64,000 nt of DNA from Candidatus Thorarchaeota archaeon. GTDB taxonomy: Archaea > Asgardarchaeota > Thorarchaeia > Thorarchaeales > Thorarchaeaceae. The notes below the pieces were generated by a model. That model did not search any database. It saw only the letters and a program-made list of their open reading frames with translations, and was not told the origin of the DNA. The DNA lies in contig PRDI01000039.1 of assembly GCA_003345595.1 (NCBI GenBank), forward strand, positions 1 through 64,000, given 5' to 3'. Below, in pieces: positions 46,283 through 56,265 of this stretch (position 1 is its first letter; the number at the start of each line of letters is the position of its first letter). The position numbers and the translations under genes are program-made.

Positions 46283-48256
46283 ATGAACCGGCGCAAAGCG
46301 TCCTCACTTGTGGTCGTTGCAGTCATGGTCCTAGCTGTGGGAATCATCTTGCTGCCTCCACTCGATACCCCATCAGAAGACGGCAATCAAGATGGAACGA
46401 CCTCGTTGTCTCCACATACGTTCAACAACCTGAACTGGTGGGACATAGCGTCCGAGCTCGGGACCAAGGGTACTCTACTAACGACGCTTCAGGTGATTGC
46501 TGGCTACGGCCCGCGATATGACGGAAGTCCCGGTTACTACCTCGCGGGCGGTTGGTTGATTGATCTCCTGTCATCGATGGGGATCACGACAACCTACTAT
46601 GGCAATCATGACTCTGTTTTGGGCTTTCAGCCAGGCTATGGCAACGACAGTCGGGCAATCGTGTTTGGTGCCCATCTCGATTCAGCCGCAGTATCGATTG
46701 GCATAGAGGAGAATCTGGGTGGATGCGCGGTTGTCGCTAGCATTGCCAGTATACTCTCCCGATTCAGACTTCCTATCGACGTCTACTACTGCTTCTTTGC
46801 AGGCAACATGGAGTTCCTCGATGACCAGCAGAGGAACCGGGCTATGTGGGGTTCTAGAGAGATCTCTGCTCACTTGGTCGAAGAAGGCGTTGACGTCATA
46901 GCCTTCTACAACTTCGATGAACTGCTCTTCAGGAACTTGGCCCAGAGTGAAACACAACGCCTTGTTGCGGAATATCGTACAACGGTTCTTTTTGGCTACC
47001 ACTCGACTGCATACTTGGCGGATCTTCTTGTCACCTTCATGAGACTGTCAGGACTTAACATAATGTCCACTGTCGAAGAGGTTGGCACCCAGACTGATCA
47101 CTGGTCCTTCTGGGACCGCTTGCTTCCAGCAGTCAATGTCAAGAGCGGCCACACTTCCGATCCGGATGATCCATTCTTTGATTCACTCAGTAATCCCCAC
47201 TTCAACACGACCCAAGGCTTCTTGGTCGCAAGAGCCGCTGCCTCTGTGGCAGTCTACCTCTCCATGCAGGGAAACGGTGAAAGGTCGACACAGAAGCTTC
47301 AGGGCACCATTGATCCGGGAGACCAGCTGACCCTCAGGGCCGTGATGACTGTTCCTCAGATGCTGTCAATGAGAGGTGTTTGCTCAGGAAACAGCATCCT
47401 CACTGTTCGGGTCTTCGGCAGGACCACCTCTCTGCTTGACTTATCAGCGATTCCCAATGGCAACTTCACTATCACGTGTGAGCTAGCTGCTGAGTTGGGT
47501 CCTGTTAATGTTCAGGTCGTCAACCAGGGGAATCTCTCTGCCAATGTCACGTTGTATCTCGATTACGACTCGGATACGGATGGCAATGGCGTGTTCGATT
47601 CGTTCCAGTACATCTGGCCCAGCCCAGAGCCGCCTCTTGACTGGGATGGCGATGGCCTGAGTGACGCCGAAGAAGCAGTTCGCGGCACTGACATATTCAA
47701 GCCCGACACTGACTCAGACATGATAGGTGACTCGGTTGAAGTCGAATACGGCTTAGACCCCCTGCGGAACGACGCAGACGAGGATCCCGATGCTGACGGT
47801 CTCACAAGCTTCCGTGAAATAGCCCTCGGCACACATCCACTCAACAGCGATACCGATTCTGACGGTATGCCCGACGGATGGGAAGTGGACTATGGCACCA
47901 ATCCGCTCGTCAATGATGCAGCATCTGATCCAGACAATGACACACTGACGAACATTGAGGAGTACAGGTGCAGGGCCGATCCTCTCTCAGCTGATGGAGA
48001 TGCGGACGGGGTGCCAGATTCGACCGAGGTGTCATTAGGAATGGATCCTATGAATCCGGACAGCGACTCAGATGGCTTGCGGGATCAAGTGGAGCTCCTC
48101 GAGGGAACGAATCCACTGGTCCCGGACTACGATGCTGATGTCCTGTGGGATGGTCCAGATCCCAATCCCCGGATTAATCTTCTTCTCGTGATTGGTCTAA
48201 TCATCATATTGCCTGTTGTGGTGGGTTCGTTCATCTTCTGGCGTCGTATTAGGTAG
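46283..48256 (+). CDS. Membrane-anchored extracellular M28-peptidase-like protein with thrombospondin type 3-like Ca-binding repeats
   Basis: N-terminal TM/signal; 'VFGAHLDSA', 'TQTDHWSFWD' M28-like; D-rich 'DSDTDGNGVFDS', 'DWDGDGLSDAEE', 'DTDSDGMPDGWEVDYGTNPL'; C-terminal TM. Start 46283 preferred over 46022. Confidence 0.82.
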   Translation: MNRRKASSLVVVAVMVLAVGIILLPPLDTPSEDGNQDGTTSLSPHTFNNLNWWDIASELGTKGTLLTTLQVIAGYGPRYDGSPGYYLAGGWLIDLLSSMGITTTYYGNHDSVLGFQPGYGNDSRAIVFGAHLDSAAVSIGIEENLGGCAVVASIASILSRFRLPIDVYYCFFAGNMEFLDDQQRNRAMWGSREISAHLVEEGVDVIAFYNFDELLFRNLAQSETQRLVAEYRTTVLFGYHSTAYLADLLVTFMRLSGLNIMSTVEEVGTQTDHWSFWDRLLPAVNVKSGHTSDPDDPFFDSLSNPHFNTTQGFLVARAAASVAVYLSMQGNGERSTQKLQGTIDPGDQLTLRAVMTVPQMLSMRGVCSGNSILTVRVFGRTTSLLDLSAIPNGNFTITCELAAELGPVNVQVVNQGNLSANVTLYLDYDSDTDGNGVFDSFQYIWPSPEPPLDWDGDGLSDAEEAVRGTDIFKPDTDSDMIGDSVEVEYGLDPLRNDADEDPDADGLTSFREIALGTHPLNSDTDSDGMPDGWEVDYGTNPLVNDAASDPDNDTLTNIEEYRCRADPLSADGDADGVPDSTEVSLGMDPMNPDSDSDGLRDQVELLEGTNPLVPDYDADVLWDGPDPNPRINLLLVIGLIIILPVVVGSFIFWRRIR

Positions 48257-48353
48257 GATGCGCACAGCTACACAGATAGGCGATGCTATCTTGATATCCT
48301 TCAGAAAGAGTAGATGCCACGGAGTGTCGGCCGCGGCATCTAGCTGGCTCTGA

Positions 48354-49787
48354 CTATGTCGGTGGAGCCTTTGGAATATGGCCCTGCTTGTAGAGGATGT
48401 CCGAGGCCGCGCGCGCAGTTCTGATGACATCTTCTGCGTGCTTGTACAGATCCTTCTCCTCCCAGTGTTTCCGGGCAATGCCTTGTTCTATTGCCTTCAT
48501 GCCGACAGCAGTGGCCTCTTTTGGATACAGTTCCCATTGTGACATCGTTGGAATGACGCGCCTCGGGGACGCTTCTTTAGCGCCGAGGTCCGCAAGAGCT
48601 TGGGCCGCCGCGATACACATCTCGTCAGTTATGGTTCGAGCCTGAACATCTAGTGTGCCCCTGAAGATACCTGGGAAGCCAAGAGAGTTGTTAATCTGAT
48701 TGTCGAAGTCGCTCCGTCCAGTGCCGACGATCTTCGCACCTGCGTCGAGCGCATCCCACGGCCATATCTCAGGGTAGGGGTTGGCGCAAGCGAAGACAAT
48801 GGAGTCCTTTGCCATCTTGGCGACCCACTCCTTCTTCACGCTACCTGGCACGGGCGTAGCCGCAGTGATCAGAATGTCGGCTCCCTTTATGACCTGCCCG
48901 AGGTCTCCCGTCATCCTCTCAGGATTTGTCTTCTGCGCTAGGTCATACTTGAATTTGTCCTCATCACGTTCCTTGACAATGTCCTCACGGTCTGCATAGA
49001 TTGCTCCCTTGGAGTCGACAAGGATTACGTTCTTTGGGCTGACTCCCGCGGAAAACATGAGATATGCAGTACGGGTGTTAGCAGAACCGACGCCGAGCAT
49101 AGCAACTCTGACGTTCCTGATGTCTTTCTTGACAACTCTGAGTCCGCCCATAACTCCGGCCAGCACGACTGTTGCAGTACCTTGGGCGTCATCATGCCAC
49201 ACAGGAATCTTCACCGTGGGGTCTTTCCGAAGGGTTTCGAGGACCTCGTAGCATTTAGGCTTCTCAATGTCCTCAAGGTTGATGCCTCCAAACGACGGTT
49301 GGATGAGCCTAACAGTCTCAATGATCTTTGCAGGGTCCTTGGAGTCTACACATATCGGCCAAGCATCTACTCCCCCCAGATACTTGAACAGAAGTGCTTT
49401 GCCTTCCATGACTGGGCCTGCCCCATATGGGCCTATGTCACCAAGGCCTAGGACTCTTGTGCCATCACTTACCACAGCGACCATGTTGCCTTTGTTGGTC
49501 ATCTCATATGCTAAGTCTTCGTTGTCCCTTATCGCTAGGCATGGCTTTGCTACACCAGGTGTATACCATATGGCGAAGTCGCTGAATTCGCGTACGGGAC
49601 ACTTGCCGATGCTCATGATCTTTCCCCTGTAAAATGGGTGGAGTATCATGGCGTCCTTACCCGGCTTCTCAGCCCTCTTTTTGAGATCCTCCACCGTGAG
49701 CTTCTCTTCGGCCTTCGGTGGTTCTGTTGTCTTCTCGGCCTTCTTCTCAGGCTCCTTCTTTGGAGCTGCAGGTTTCTTCTCAGGCAT
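48354..49787 (-). CDS. NAD(P)-dependent malic enzyme with low-complexity N-terminal extension
   Basis: 'FAIWYTPGVAKPCLAI', 'VSDGTRVLGLGDIGPYGAGPVMEGKALLF', 'WHDDAQGTATV'. Confidence 0.95.
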   Translation of the reverse strand: MPEKKPAAPKKEPEKKAEKTTEPPKAEEKLTVEDLKKRAEKPGKDAMILHPFYRGKIMSIGKCPVREFSDFAIWYTPGVAKPCLAIRDNEDLAYEMTNKGNMVAVVSDGTRVLGLGDIGPYGAGPVMEGKALLFKYLGGVDAWPICVDSKDPAKIIETVRLIQPSFGGINLEDIEKPKCYEVLETLRKDPTVKIPVWHDDAQGTATVVLAGVMGGLRVVKKDIRNVRVAMLGVGSANTRTAYLMFSAGVSPKNVILVDSKGAIYADREDIVKERDEDKFKYDLAQKTNPERMTGDLGQVIKGADILITAATPVPGSVKKEWVAKMAKDSIVFACANPYPEIWPWDALDAGAKIVGTGRSDFDNQINNSLGFPGIFRGTLDVQARTITDEMCIAAAQALADLGAKEASPRRVIPTMSQWELYPKEATAVGMKAIEQGIARKHWEEKDLYKHAEDVIRTARAASDILYKQGHIPKAPPT

Positions 49788-49967
49788 AGTGATGAGCCCC
49801 TGTACTTGATCTATGACAGACCTATTTCTGCAGGTCTGACTGGGCGAGCTGGTCTGCAGCCTCGATTAAAACCTATGCCTAGACATCCGCAGGATTATTC
49901 TTCTCGTCAGTGCAGCACCTAGCCACTAATTGATAAGGAATCTCGACTGGCTTTCCACCGATGCGCT

Positions 49968-50699
49968 ATGGTCCCGTCTGCTGGTCATGAGTTTCACACG
50001 AAAAGCGGGTATGTACGAGGAAAGCTGCCCTCCCACAGTCTAGACTGGGCTACTAGGCCCGCAACGTTCAAGGAGTATCCTGGAAAAGAAAGTGTTCCTC
50101 TACCCGCGCCTGAGACTTCTGGAGGTCCGGGGATCTGGGAATCTCTGCGCAAGAGGCGAAGCGTCAGAGCCTATAGCCAGGTACCAGTGACCAAACAGGA
50201 GTTGTCGCAGCTACTTTGGGCAACGCAAGGGATTACTGCTCGACTCAGGGATGGACTGCGGACTGCTCCATCCGCCGGCGCCCTGTATCCGATTGAGACT
50301 TATGTCTGTGTTAACCGGGTCACAGACCTCGAGCAAGGCCTCTACCATTACGATGTCCGAGGCGGAAGGCTGGATGTTCTGAAGAGAGGCGATCTAACGA
50401 GAGCGGTTGCCGCCGCAGCATTGGATCAGGAAATGGCCGCACGTTCTGCAGTTGTTTTCATCTGGTCAGCCGTCTTTCCTAGGTCTGTTTGGAAGTATCT
50501 TGATCGTGCGTATAGATATGCATACATGGACGTGGGACATATCGCACAGAATCTGGCCCTTGCCGCGGAGGCCATTGGTCTTTCAACCTGCCAGATTGGC
50601 TCTTTCTATGACAACGAGGTGGATAGCCTTATCGAAGCGGATGGCGTCCAAGAGGCCGTCGTGTACCTGAGCAGCGTTGGGCGAGCGGCAAGGAAGTGA
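49968..50699 (+). CDS. SagB/ThcOx-type nitroreductase-family oxidoreductase
   Basis: 'ESLRKRRSVRAYSQVPVTKQELSQLLWATQGIT', 'RTAPSAGALYPIETYVCV', 'GLYHYDV'. Confidence 0.88.
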   Translation: MVPSAGHEFHTKSGYVRGKLPSHSLDWATRPATFKEYPGKESVPLPAPETSGGPGIWESLRKRRSVRAYSQVPVTKQELSQLLWATQGITARLRDGLRTAPSAGALYPIETYVCVNRVTDLEQGLYHYDVRGGRLDVLKRGDLTRAVAAAALDQEMAARSAVVFIWSAVFPRSVWKYLDRAYRYAYMDVGHIAQNLALAAEAIGLSTCQIGSFYDNEVDSLIEADGVQEAVVYLSSVGRAARK

Positions 50700-50734
50700 A
50701 ACTGCCGCACACTTTGGCGGCAGCCCTAATCCCA

Positions 50735-51217
50735 CTACAGCTTCAAGCCCCAGAAATTGAGTATCTGATCGGCGTGTTCGCGCGTCTTCACTCTGTCGAG
50801 ACCTTCAGGACCGCCGAATATTCCTTCTATCTTGCCTTCAGCATCTATAAGGAAGGTCACGCGTTGAACACCCAATAGCTCCTTTCCAAGAATCTTCACG
50901 GGCCTGTACACCCCATAGAGCTTTGCGATTGCGTGGTCCTCGTCTATGAGCAGGGTGAAGTTGAGCCTGTGATTCTCCTTGAACCGCTGGTGAGACTCCC
51001 GAGAACCGCCTGAGACGCCATAGACGTCAATTCCCTTTTCTAGGAATGTGTTATAGCTATCCCTGATAGAACAAGCTTCCGCCGTGCACCCGGGTGTTTC
51101 ATCAGCAGGGTAGAAGTACACAACTACTCTCTTTCCTCTCTTTTCGCTGAGCTTGAACGACTCTCCAGTGTCTGTAGTTGTCTGGAAGTCTGGCGCATTA
51201 TCACCGATTGACAACAA
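50735..51217 (-). CDS. Peroxiredoxin, BCP/PrxQ type
   Basis: 'APDFQTTTDTGESFKLSEKRGKRVVVYFYPADETPGCTAEACSIRD'. Confidence 0.95.
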   Translation of the reverse strand: MLSIGDNAPDFQTTTDTGESFKLSEKRGKRVVVYFYPADETPGCTAEACSIRDSYNTFLEKGIDVYGVSGGSRESHQRFKENHRLNFTLLIDEDHAIAKLYGVYRPVKILGKELLGVQRVTFLIDAEGKIEGIFGGPEGLDRVKTREHADQILNFWGLKL

Positions 51218-51229
51218 TTTAATTACCTC

Positions 51230-51721
51230 CTACAGCTTCAAACCCCAGAACTTGATCACTTGCTGGGCATGCTCTTTCGTGTCAACCTTCTCGATCCCTT
51301 CAGGCCCGCCGAAGATCCCTTCAACTTTCCCCTGTTGGTTGATCAGAAAGGTAGTCCTCTCAATGCCCATGTAATCCTTGCCGTACAGCTTCTTGGGTAC
51401 ATACACGTCGTACAGCTTTGCAATCCTGTAGTCCTCATCCATCAGTAATGGAAATGGCAGGCTATACTTCGCCTTGAAATCCTGATGCGAGCCAACCGGC
51501 CCACCGGAAACACCATAGACTACCGCATTGTTGCTATTGAACGCCCTGTAGCTGTCTCGTATAGAGCATGCTTCCGCAGTACAGCCCGGTGTATCATCCT
51601 TCGGATAGAAATAGAGCATCACTCTCTTTCCTCTCAGAGCGCTCAGTCTGAACTTCTCCCCAGACTCTGTCGTCGTTTCGAAGTCTGGTGCAACCTCGCC
51701 AATCTTTACCATAACCTTCAC
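51230..51721 (-). CDS. Peroxiredoxin, BCP/PrxQ type (tandem paralog)
   Basis: 'APDFETTTESGEKFRLSALRGKRVMLYFYPKDDTPGCTAEACSIRD'. Confidence 0.95.
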   Translation of the reverse strand: MKVMVKIGEVAPDFETTTESGEKFRLSALRGKRVMLYFYPKDDTPGCTAEACSIRDSYRAFNSNNAVVYGVSGGPVGSHQDFKAKYSLPFPLLMDEDYRIAKLYDVYVPKKLYGKDYMGIERTTFLINQQGKVEGIFGGPEGIEKVDTKEHAQQVIKFWGLKL

Positions 51722-51873
51722 CTCTCCAGTTTACTATTGTTAATAGCCTAATAAGCCTTGCCTTGTATCGCCAGTCCGGCTCTCTCTGCTGCAATTACGC
51801 CCGAAGTCTCATAGCACGCAACTCTTAAGGAGCCCCTGCCCCGGCATCATCGCCCGCGTAGGGAGTGATCAGA

Positions 51874-52878
51874 GTGTCAGGGTCTCCAGTTATGTTCAAG
51901 TCGATGAGGTTGGCGTGGACTCTCTTTGTTGCGGAGGCCCTCCTGCTAGCTGTCGGCGGCTATTGGGTTACTCTGATTCTCTCTAGTACTGACAGCTTTT
52001 TCGGGCTTGCCTGGTTCATTGTTGTCGCAATGTACGCGGCTGTGGTGGGATTCTGCATCGGATGGAAGACAAAGAAGTCGACTGTGATCTATGTAGCGCC
52101 CCAGTGGCAATTCGAGCCCCTTCAGCTCAAGGCAGACGAATGCCGTAAGCTGGTCAGGGAACACAACAGACAGTTCAGGCGCCTTGTCGCCGCGAGCAGC
52201 TTCTGGCACTTCTACATCCCGATACCTCTGATTCTAGCGAATATCTCACTACCATACGATGGCTCCTTCCTGTACCCAGCACTGTCACCATTCATTCCTC
52301 TGCTGTCGTCTCTCATTCTTCTTGGCGTTCATGCGACTACCACATATGGTGGCTTCAGTGCGACGTCAAACGCAGCTTCTCCGGACTTCACGTTGCCCCT
52401 GATACGAGAGGCTGTGTGGGTGGCAAGCGTGCAGTCGAAAATCCCCAACATCTCGAATGTCAGAGTGCTTATTGACAGAGCTCAGAGTGGGAATTTTGTT
52501 GTGTACAGGAATCCACGTGTGATCGCGCGCATCGCAGGACTGGAGAGTGACGCCTATATCGAGTCCTGGTCCGGTGAGCTGAGAGCAGTCAGCAGAGTGC
52601 TCTGCCGGCTGTCCGGGTATGCTTCTTCGGGTGTGACAACGTGGCTGTGGGACTCAAGAGACAGGAACTTCATCAAGTCCACTGCTCTCGACAAGGAAGG
52701 CTACTACGTCCGCAACCCTGTGCCGTCGCGAGTTCATGAGCTTGGCGTCAAGGATGTCCTGCTAATCACGCAAAACGCAGTCGCTTTGATTCTTATCGAA
52801 TACTCGGCAACACGGGGCGAGGATCCACGCATCAATGACATGCTAGAGGTTCTCGGCGTAAAGCACCGAAAGGGCTAA
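51874..52878 (+). CDS. Membrane protein of unknown function, member 1 of a tandem triplet
   Basis: ORF 51865-52878; several TM segments followed by a soluble domain shared with the next two genes. Confidence 0.7.
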   Translation: MSGSPVMFKSMRLAWTLFVAEALLLAVGGYWVTLILSSTDSFFGLAWFIVVAMYAAVVGFCIGWKTKKSTVIYVAPQWQFEPLQLKADECRKLVREHNRQFRRLVAASSFWHFYIPIPLILANISLPYDGSFLYPALSPFIPLLSSLILLGVHATTTYGGFSATSNAASPDFTLPLIREAVWVASVQSKIPNISNVRVLIDRAQSGNFVVYRNPRVIARIAGLESDAYIESWSGELRAVSRVLCRLSGYASSGVTTWLWDSRDRNFIKSTALDKEGYYVRNPVPSRVHELGVKDVLLITQNAVALILIEYSATRGEDPRINDMLEVLGVKHRKG

Positions 52879-52879
52879 T

Positions 52880-53956
52880 TTGACCGGGAGGCTCTCCCAT
52901 CTCATTGGAGACCTGTATGTGTCTGCTGATCCTATCGCCTATAGATCGCTTCTGCCATACTACGCGCTGATGTTCGTTGTGATTGTTATATGGATCATCA
53001 TAGGTGAGGAGCTCTCTCAGTTTGGACTCCTGGCTGCGACATCGGATTCGATGAGTTGGGTGAGAATGGCTGCGGCAGTCATGGGGACAATGTGTGCCCC
53101 TATCGCAGTACTATCGTGGAGAATGAAGCAACAGGTCTCAGTCACTTCGCTTGATTGGAAACTCCATGAGCGAGAGATAGAATACTCAGAGTTCGAAGTC
53201 CTCCTAAGTGACTACAACAAAGCGTACTCACATCTGATGAATCGCATCGATACTATGTCCGTGGCAATGACCGCAAGTGTTTTCGTCGCGGCAATCTTGC
53301 TGCCATTCATAATCGTGTTCTACATACCTGACATCATTGCGACTGCTCCGTATGTCTTTGGTTTTCTCCTGTTGCCGTTTGGGCTTATGGTTGGACGCAC
53401 AGTCTACTTGGCTGTTCCAAACGATGCTAGCATCGAGTTTCCGTCGGTTTCCTCGAAACTCATCCGGAGGGCAGTCGAGCTGCTGGAAGTAACCTACGGT
53501 CTTTCTTGGGCTGGTGTTCGATTGTCCATAGGCGAGACTGCGGGGTACTTCACTCTGCGCGACCCCAGAGCCGTAGGCAGGATCGAAGGTATCGAGAGTT
53601 CTGCATGGATTGGCGTCGAAGCGGATGAATCAGGACGCCCAATTGGCGCAGTGGCACGAGTTGCATTAGGCTCTCACGAGAGGGAATTCCATTCTCAGCT
53701 CCCCGCTAGCGGAGAGTTGGCTCGTCGCGACCTTGAAAACCTTGTCCGTACATGCTTCACAGAGTACGTCAGTGAACGGGGCAGTGATGAGATGTTAGAT
53801 GGCATAATGGAGGATTTGGGTATCCAGATGACTAAGGCTGTCGGTCCTGACCCGCAGAAGACAGATGGAGGCGATGCTCTTATCTCAGGCGACCAACGGA
53901 CACCAAGTGATGCAGAGGACGATGAGAATGAGCGAGGATCAAGTCATTCGGCATGA
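52880..53956 (+). CDS. Membrane protein of unknown function, member 2 of a tandem triplet
   Basis: Same architecture: paired TMs, 'EWKLHE..'-type connector, paired TMs, alpha/beta domain with 'RDPRAVGRIEGIESSAWI'. Confidence 0.72.
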   Translation: MTGRLSHLIGDLYVSADPIAYRSLLPYYALMFVVIVIWIIIGEELSQFGLLAATSDSMSWVRMAAAVMGTMCAPIAVLSWRMKQQVSVTSLDWKLHEREIEYSEFEVLLSDYNKAYSHLMNRIDTMSVAMTASVFVAAILLPFIIVFYIPDIIATAPYVFGFLLLPFGLMVGRTVYLAVPNDASIEFPSVSSKLIRRAVELLEVTYGLSWAGVRLSIGETAGYFTLRDPRAVGRIEGIESSAWIGVEADESGRPIGAVARVALGSHEREFHSQLPASGELARRDLENLVRTCFTEYVSERGSDEMLDGIMEDLGIQMTKAVGPDPQKTDGGDALISGDQRTPSDAEDDENERGSSHSA

Positions 53957-54896
53957 CCGGCAGCGCCCGGTTAACATAGCGTTTGTTGTCATAACGGCGA
54001 CCTTCATCGTTTCTGGTGCATATGTGGAGTATACTAGCCCTGGTAGCCTTGAAACCATACTGCTGGTCTACTCAGCGACTCCCCTATTCCTTCTTTTTGT
54101 TTCCGGGATAATGGGAGCGGGCTCAAAGCGAGCCATAGATTACATTCCCGGAGAGTGGGAACAACGCAGAGTCTGGGCAACGTTTGAACAGTATGATATC
54201 ATGCTCAAGGAACATGAAAGGGCATACGGTCATCTGTATGCCCATCCAGCTGGGACGATGGCTTGTTGTTGCATGATGCCTGTGGCGTTGGGTGTCGGGG
54301 GTCTTGCTCTGCTGTACAAGCTGAATCCGCATCCAGTGTTCAGTTCTTTCATTGACTCATTGATTCTCATCATCATTCTCTACGGGATAGTATCCGTACT
54401 TGGTTTCTTTGTCGGCTACCGAGTCCCGAAAATCGACGCTGTGGCTTTCTTCCAGCCCCCGCTGTCTGATGATGTCTACAGGTTCACTCGCGAACTGGCC
54501 GATGTCCCCGGCATTAAGGCTGGCGTGAACGTAGAGCTTGGGGAACGCGCAGGTATTCGCACAATCATTGGGGCGGAATGCAAAGCGTATGTTGAGGGTC
54601 TGCCTGACACGGTCGCAATCAAGGTCCAAGTTTCGCACTCCGGGTTCGCATATCCCTATCTGGTAGGCACAGTATACAAGGGCAAGACTGTGGAAGCCGA
54701 AAAAGAACAAGTCCGTCTGCGGACTAGGTATCCTGCATTGATTGAGTACTCCATGGACAAGGATGTCGCAGTGATGGTAGCCCGATTTGACATCCCAAAG
54801 CGTACCAGCGAAGTGCCTTCCATCTCTAGGCAGGATTTCAAGGCCTTGGCAGGAATCTTGGTTGCTAGGCTGAAGCAGGTTTACGAGCCCTCTTAG
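53928..54896 (+). CDS. Membrane protein of unknown function, member 3 of a tandem triplet
   Basis: ORF 53865-54896; same architecture with 'GECKAYVEG'-like equivalent. Start uncertain (53910 or 53928), overlaps the upstream gene. Confidence 0.7.
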   Translation: MSEDQVIRHDRQRPVNIAFVVITATFIVSGAYVEYTSPGSLETILLVYSATPLFLLFVSGIMGAGSKRAIDYIPGEWEQRRVWATFEQYDIMLKEHERAYGHLYAHPAGTMACCCMMPVALGVGGLALLYKLNPHPVFSSFIDSLILIIILYGIVSVLGFFVGYRVPKIDAVAFFQPPLSDDVYRFTRELADVPGIKAGVNVELGERAGIRTIIGAECKAYVEGLPDTVAIKVQVSHSGFAYPYLVGTVYKGKTVEAEKEQVRLRTRYPALIEYSMDKDVAVMVARFDIPKRTSEVPSISRQDFKALAGILVARLKQVYEPS

Positions 54897-54957
54897 AGAA
54901 GGCATCATAGTTATGTTTAACTGGAATTCTCGGGTATCCTAACTTGTCAACTCATAC

Positions 54958-55278
54958 TTGAGGAGTGTGCAGATGGGACTGTCCCATTGGACGAACAAGT
55001 GGGTTCTAATGCTGATAGCAGGCATAGCGATTCAGGCCGTGGCCTATCCTTTGATATGGAACCTTCAGCTGTTCACGCACCAATTCTTTTCTGATGTGTT
55101 TGTCATATGCATTGGCGCGCTTGTGATTCAGTTCATAGGTTTCTCTGTCATCATGGCAAAGACGAAAAATCAGGACCCGAAGATCTACGCACAGGGTCGA
55201 CCGTTCAAACACAAGCTGCGTGAAGAGGACAAGGAAGAGGCTACTCGAAAGCCCACCTTTACGGGTACCACGAGTTGA
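54958..55278 (+). CDS. Small two-TM membrane protein
   Basis: Two hydrophobic helices then a charged tail; possible start at 54973. Confidence 0.6.
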   Translation: MRSVQMGLSHWTNKWVLMLIAGIAIQAVAYPLIWNLQLFTHQFFSDVFVICIGALVIQFIGFSVIMAKTKNQDPKIYAQGRPFKHKLREEDKEEATRKPTFTGTTS

Positions 55279-55339
55279 TGTCGAATAGCCCCAGCTTCTC
55301 CAGCCAGGCCGCTCGGGTTCACCACCATATCTTCGGTGG

Positions 55340-56140
55340 CTAATGGGGGGGTATGAAGCCCGGGAACCAGATATTCAGCAGCGGCATGTAAGGGTAGATG
55401 ACCATGGTGACGACTACAAGAATAGCGAATGTCAATGTGTGAACGGCTGTGACGTATGTGTAGTATGGCCTGATGTATGAGTAGAAGGCAAAGGCAGGGA
55501 TCGAAATAGCAGCCATTGCCATGACTTCAACTGGGTCGAAGAAGAACGGCATGGTCACTGGCCACAGGAGGTAGAAGAGGGCTGTTATCTTGGCGTTTGT
55601 TGTTTCATGATGCGCAATCTTATGAATTCCATCGACAGCCTGAGAGAGAAAGAAGACGGGGATGACAAGCCACCACTGGAATGCGACAAAGAACATGGCT
55701 CCAGCATAGAACAGCAGGTCTCCTACGCTTTCCACTCTCTCCCATAGTGGGTTTCGACTCAGGTACTCTGTGGCTTCAGTCATGAAATACCCTATCATTT
55801 GCATGAGGACAAGTAGCGGTAGGAGCGCAAACGAGATGACTATCATCAATACTGCTCCCTTGGGCAGTTCGGGGATTTTACCCTCATTGAAGTTGTCTAG
55901 AGGGTAGATACCATGCAACATGATGGCAGTGACTAGTGCCAGTAGTCCACTTGGAATGGTGAAAAAGGGTTGCAGAAGGAAGCCTATTGGTCCTAGGAAT
56001 GCGTAGACATTCCCCAGAAGAGAGTCAGGTTTCAGATACCAGACACCAAACACGACAAGGAGCTCGGGAATCAGCATCTTCATTCTGTAGTCCTGAATGA
56101 ACTTCATGACTAGTCCGGGCTGCTTGCTGGGCACCTGCAC
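55340..56140 (-). CDS. Polytopic membrane protein of unknown function
   Basis: Six or more hydrophobic segments. Confidence 0.7.
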   Translation of the reverse strand: MQVPSKQPGLVMKFIQDYRMKMLIPELLVVFGVWYLKPDSLLGNVYAFLGPIGFLLQPFFTIPSGLLALVTAIMLHGIYPLDNFNEGKIPELPKGAVLMIVISFALLPLLVLMQMIGYFMTEATEYLSRNPLWERVESVGDLLFYAGAMFFVAFQWWLVIPVFFLSQAVDGIHKIAHHETTNAKITALFYLLWPVTMPFFFDPVEVMAMAAISIPAFAFYSYIRPYYTYVTAVHTLTFAILVVVTMVIYPYMPLLNIWFPGFIPPH

Positions 56141-56265
56141 GGCCTCGACTCTCCTGTTTGAGGCGGAACCTGTGCTTACCTCTTAAGCCTATCTTGTTGT
56201 GCAGCCAGTTTCCGCGGTTCTATCGTTCCTACATCGTCAAAATCGAATCGAGAGTTCGACTACTT

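Noticed and set aside
55320-55340. Hairpin CCACC...GGTGG between convergent genes as a regulatory element
   Set aside because: Short 5-bp stem; at most a weak terminator-like structure.
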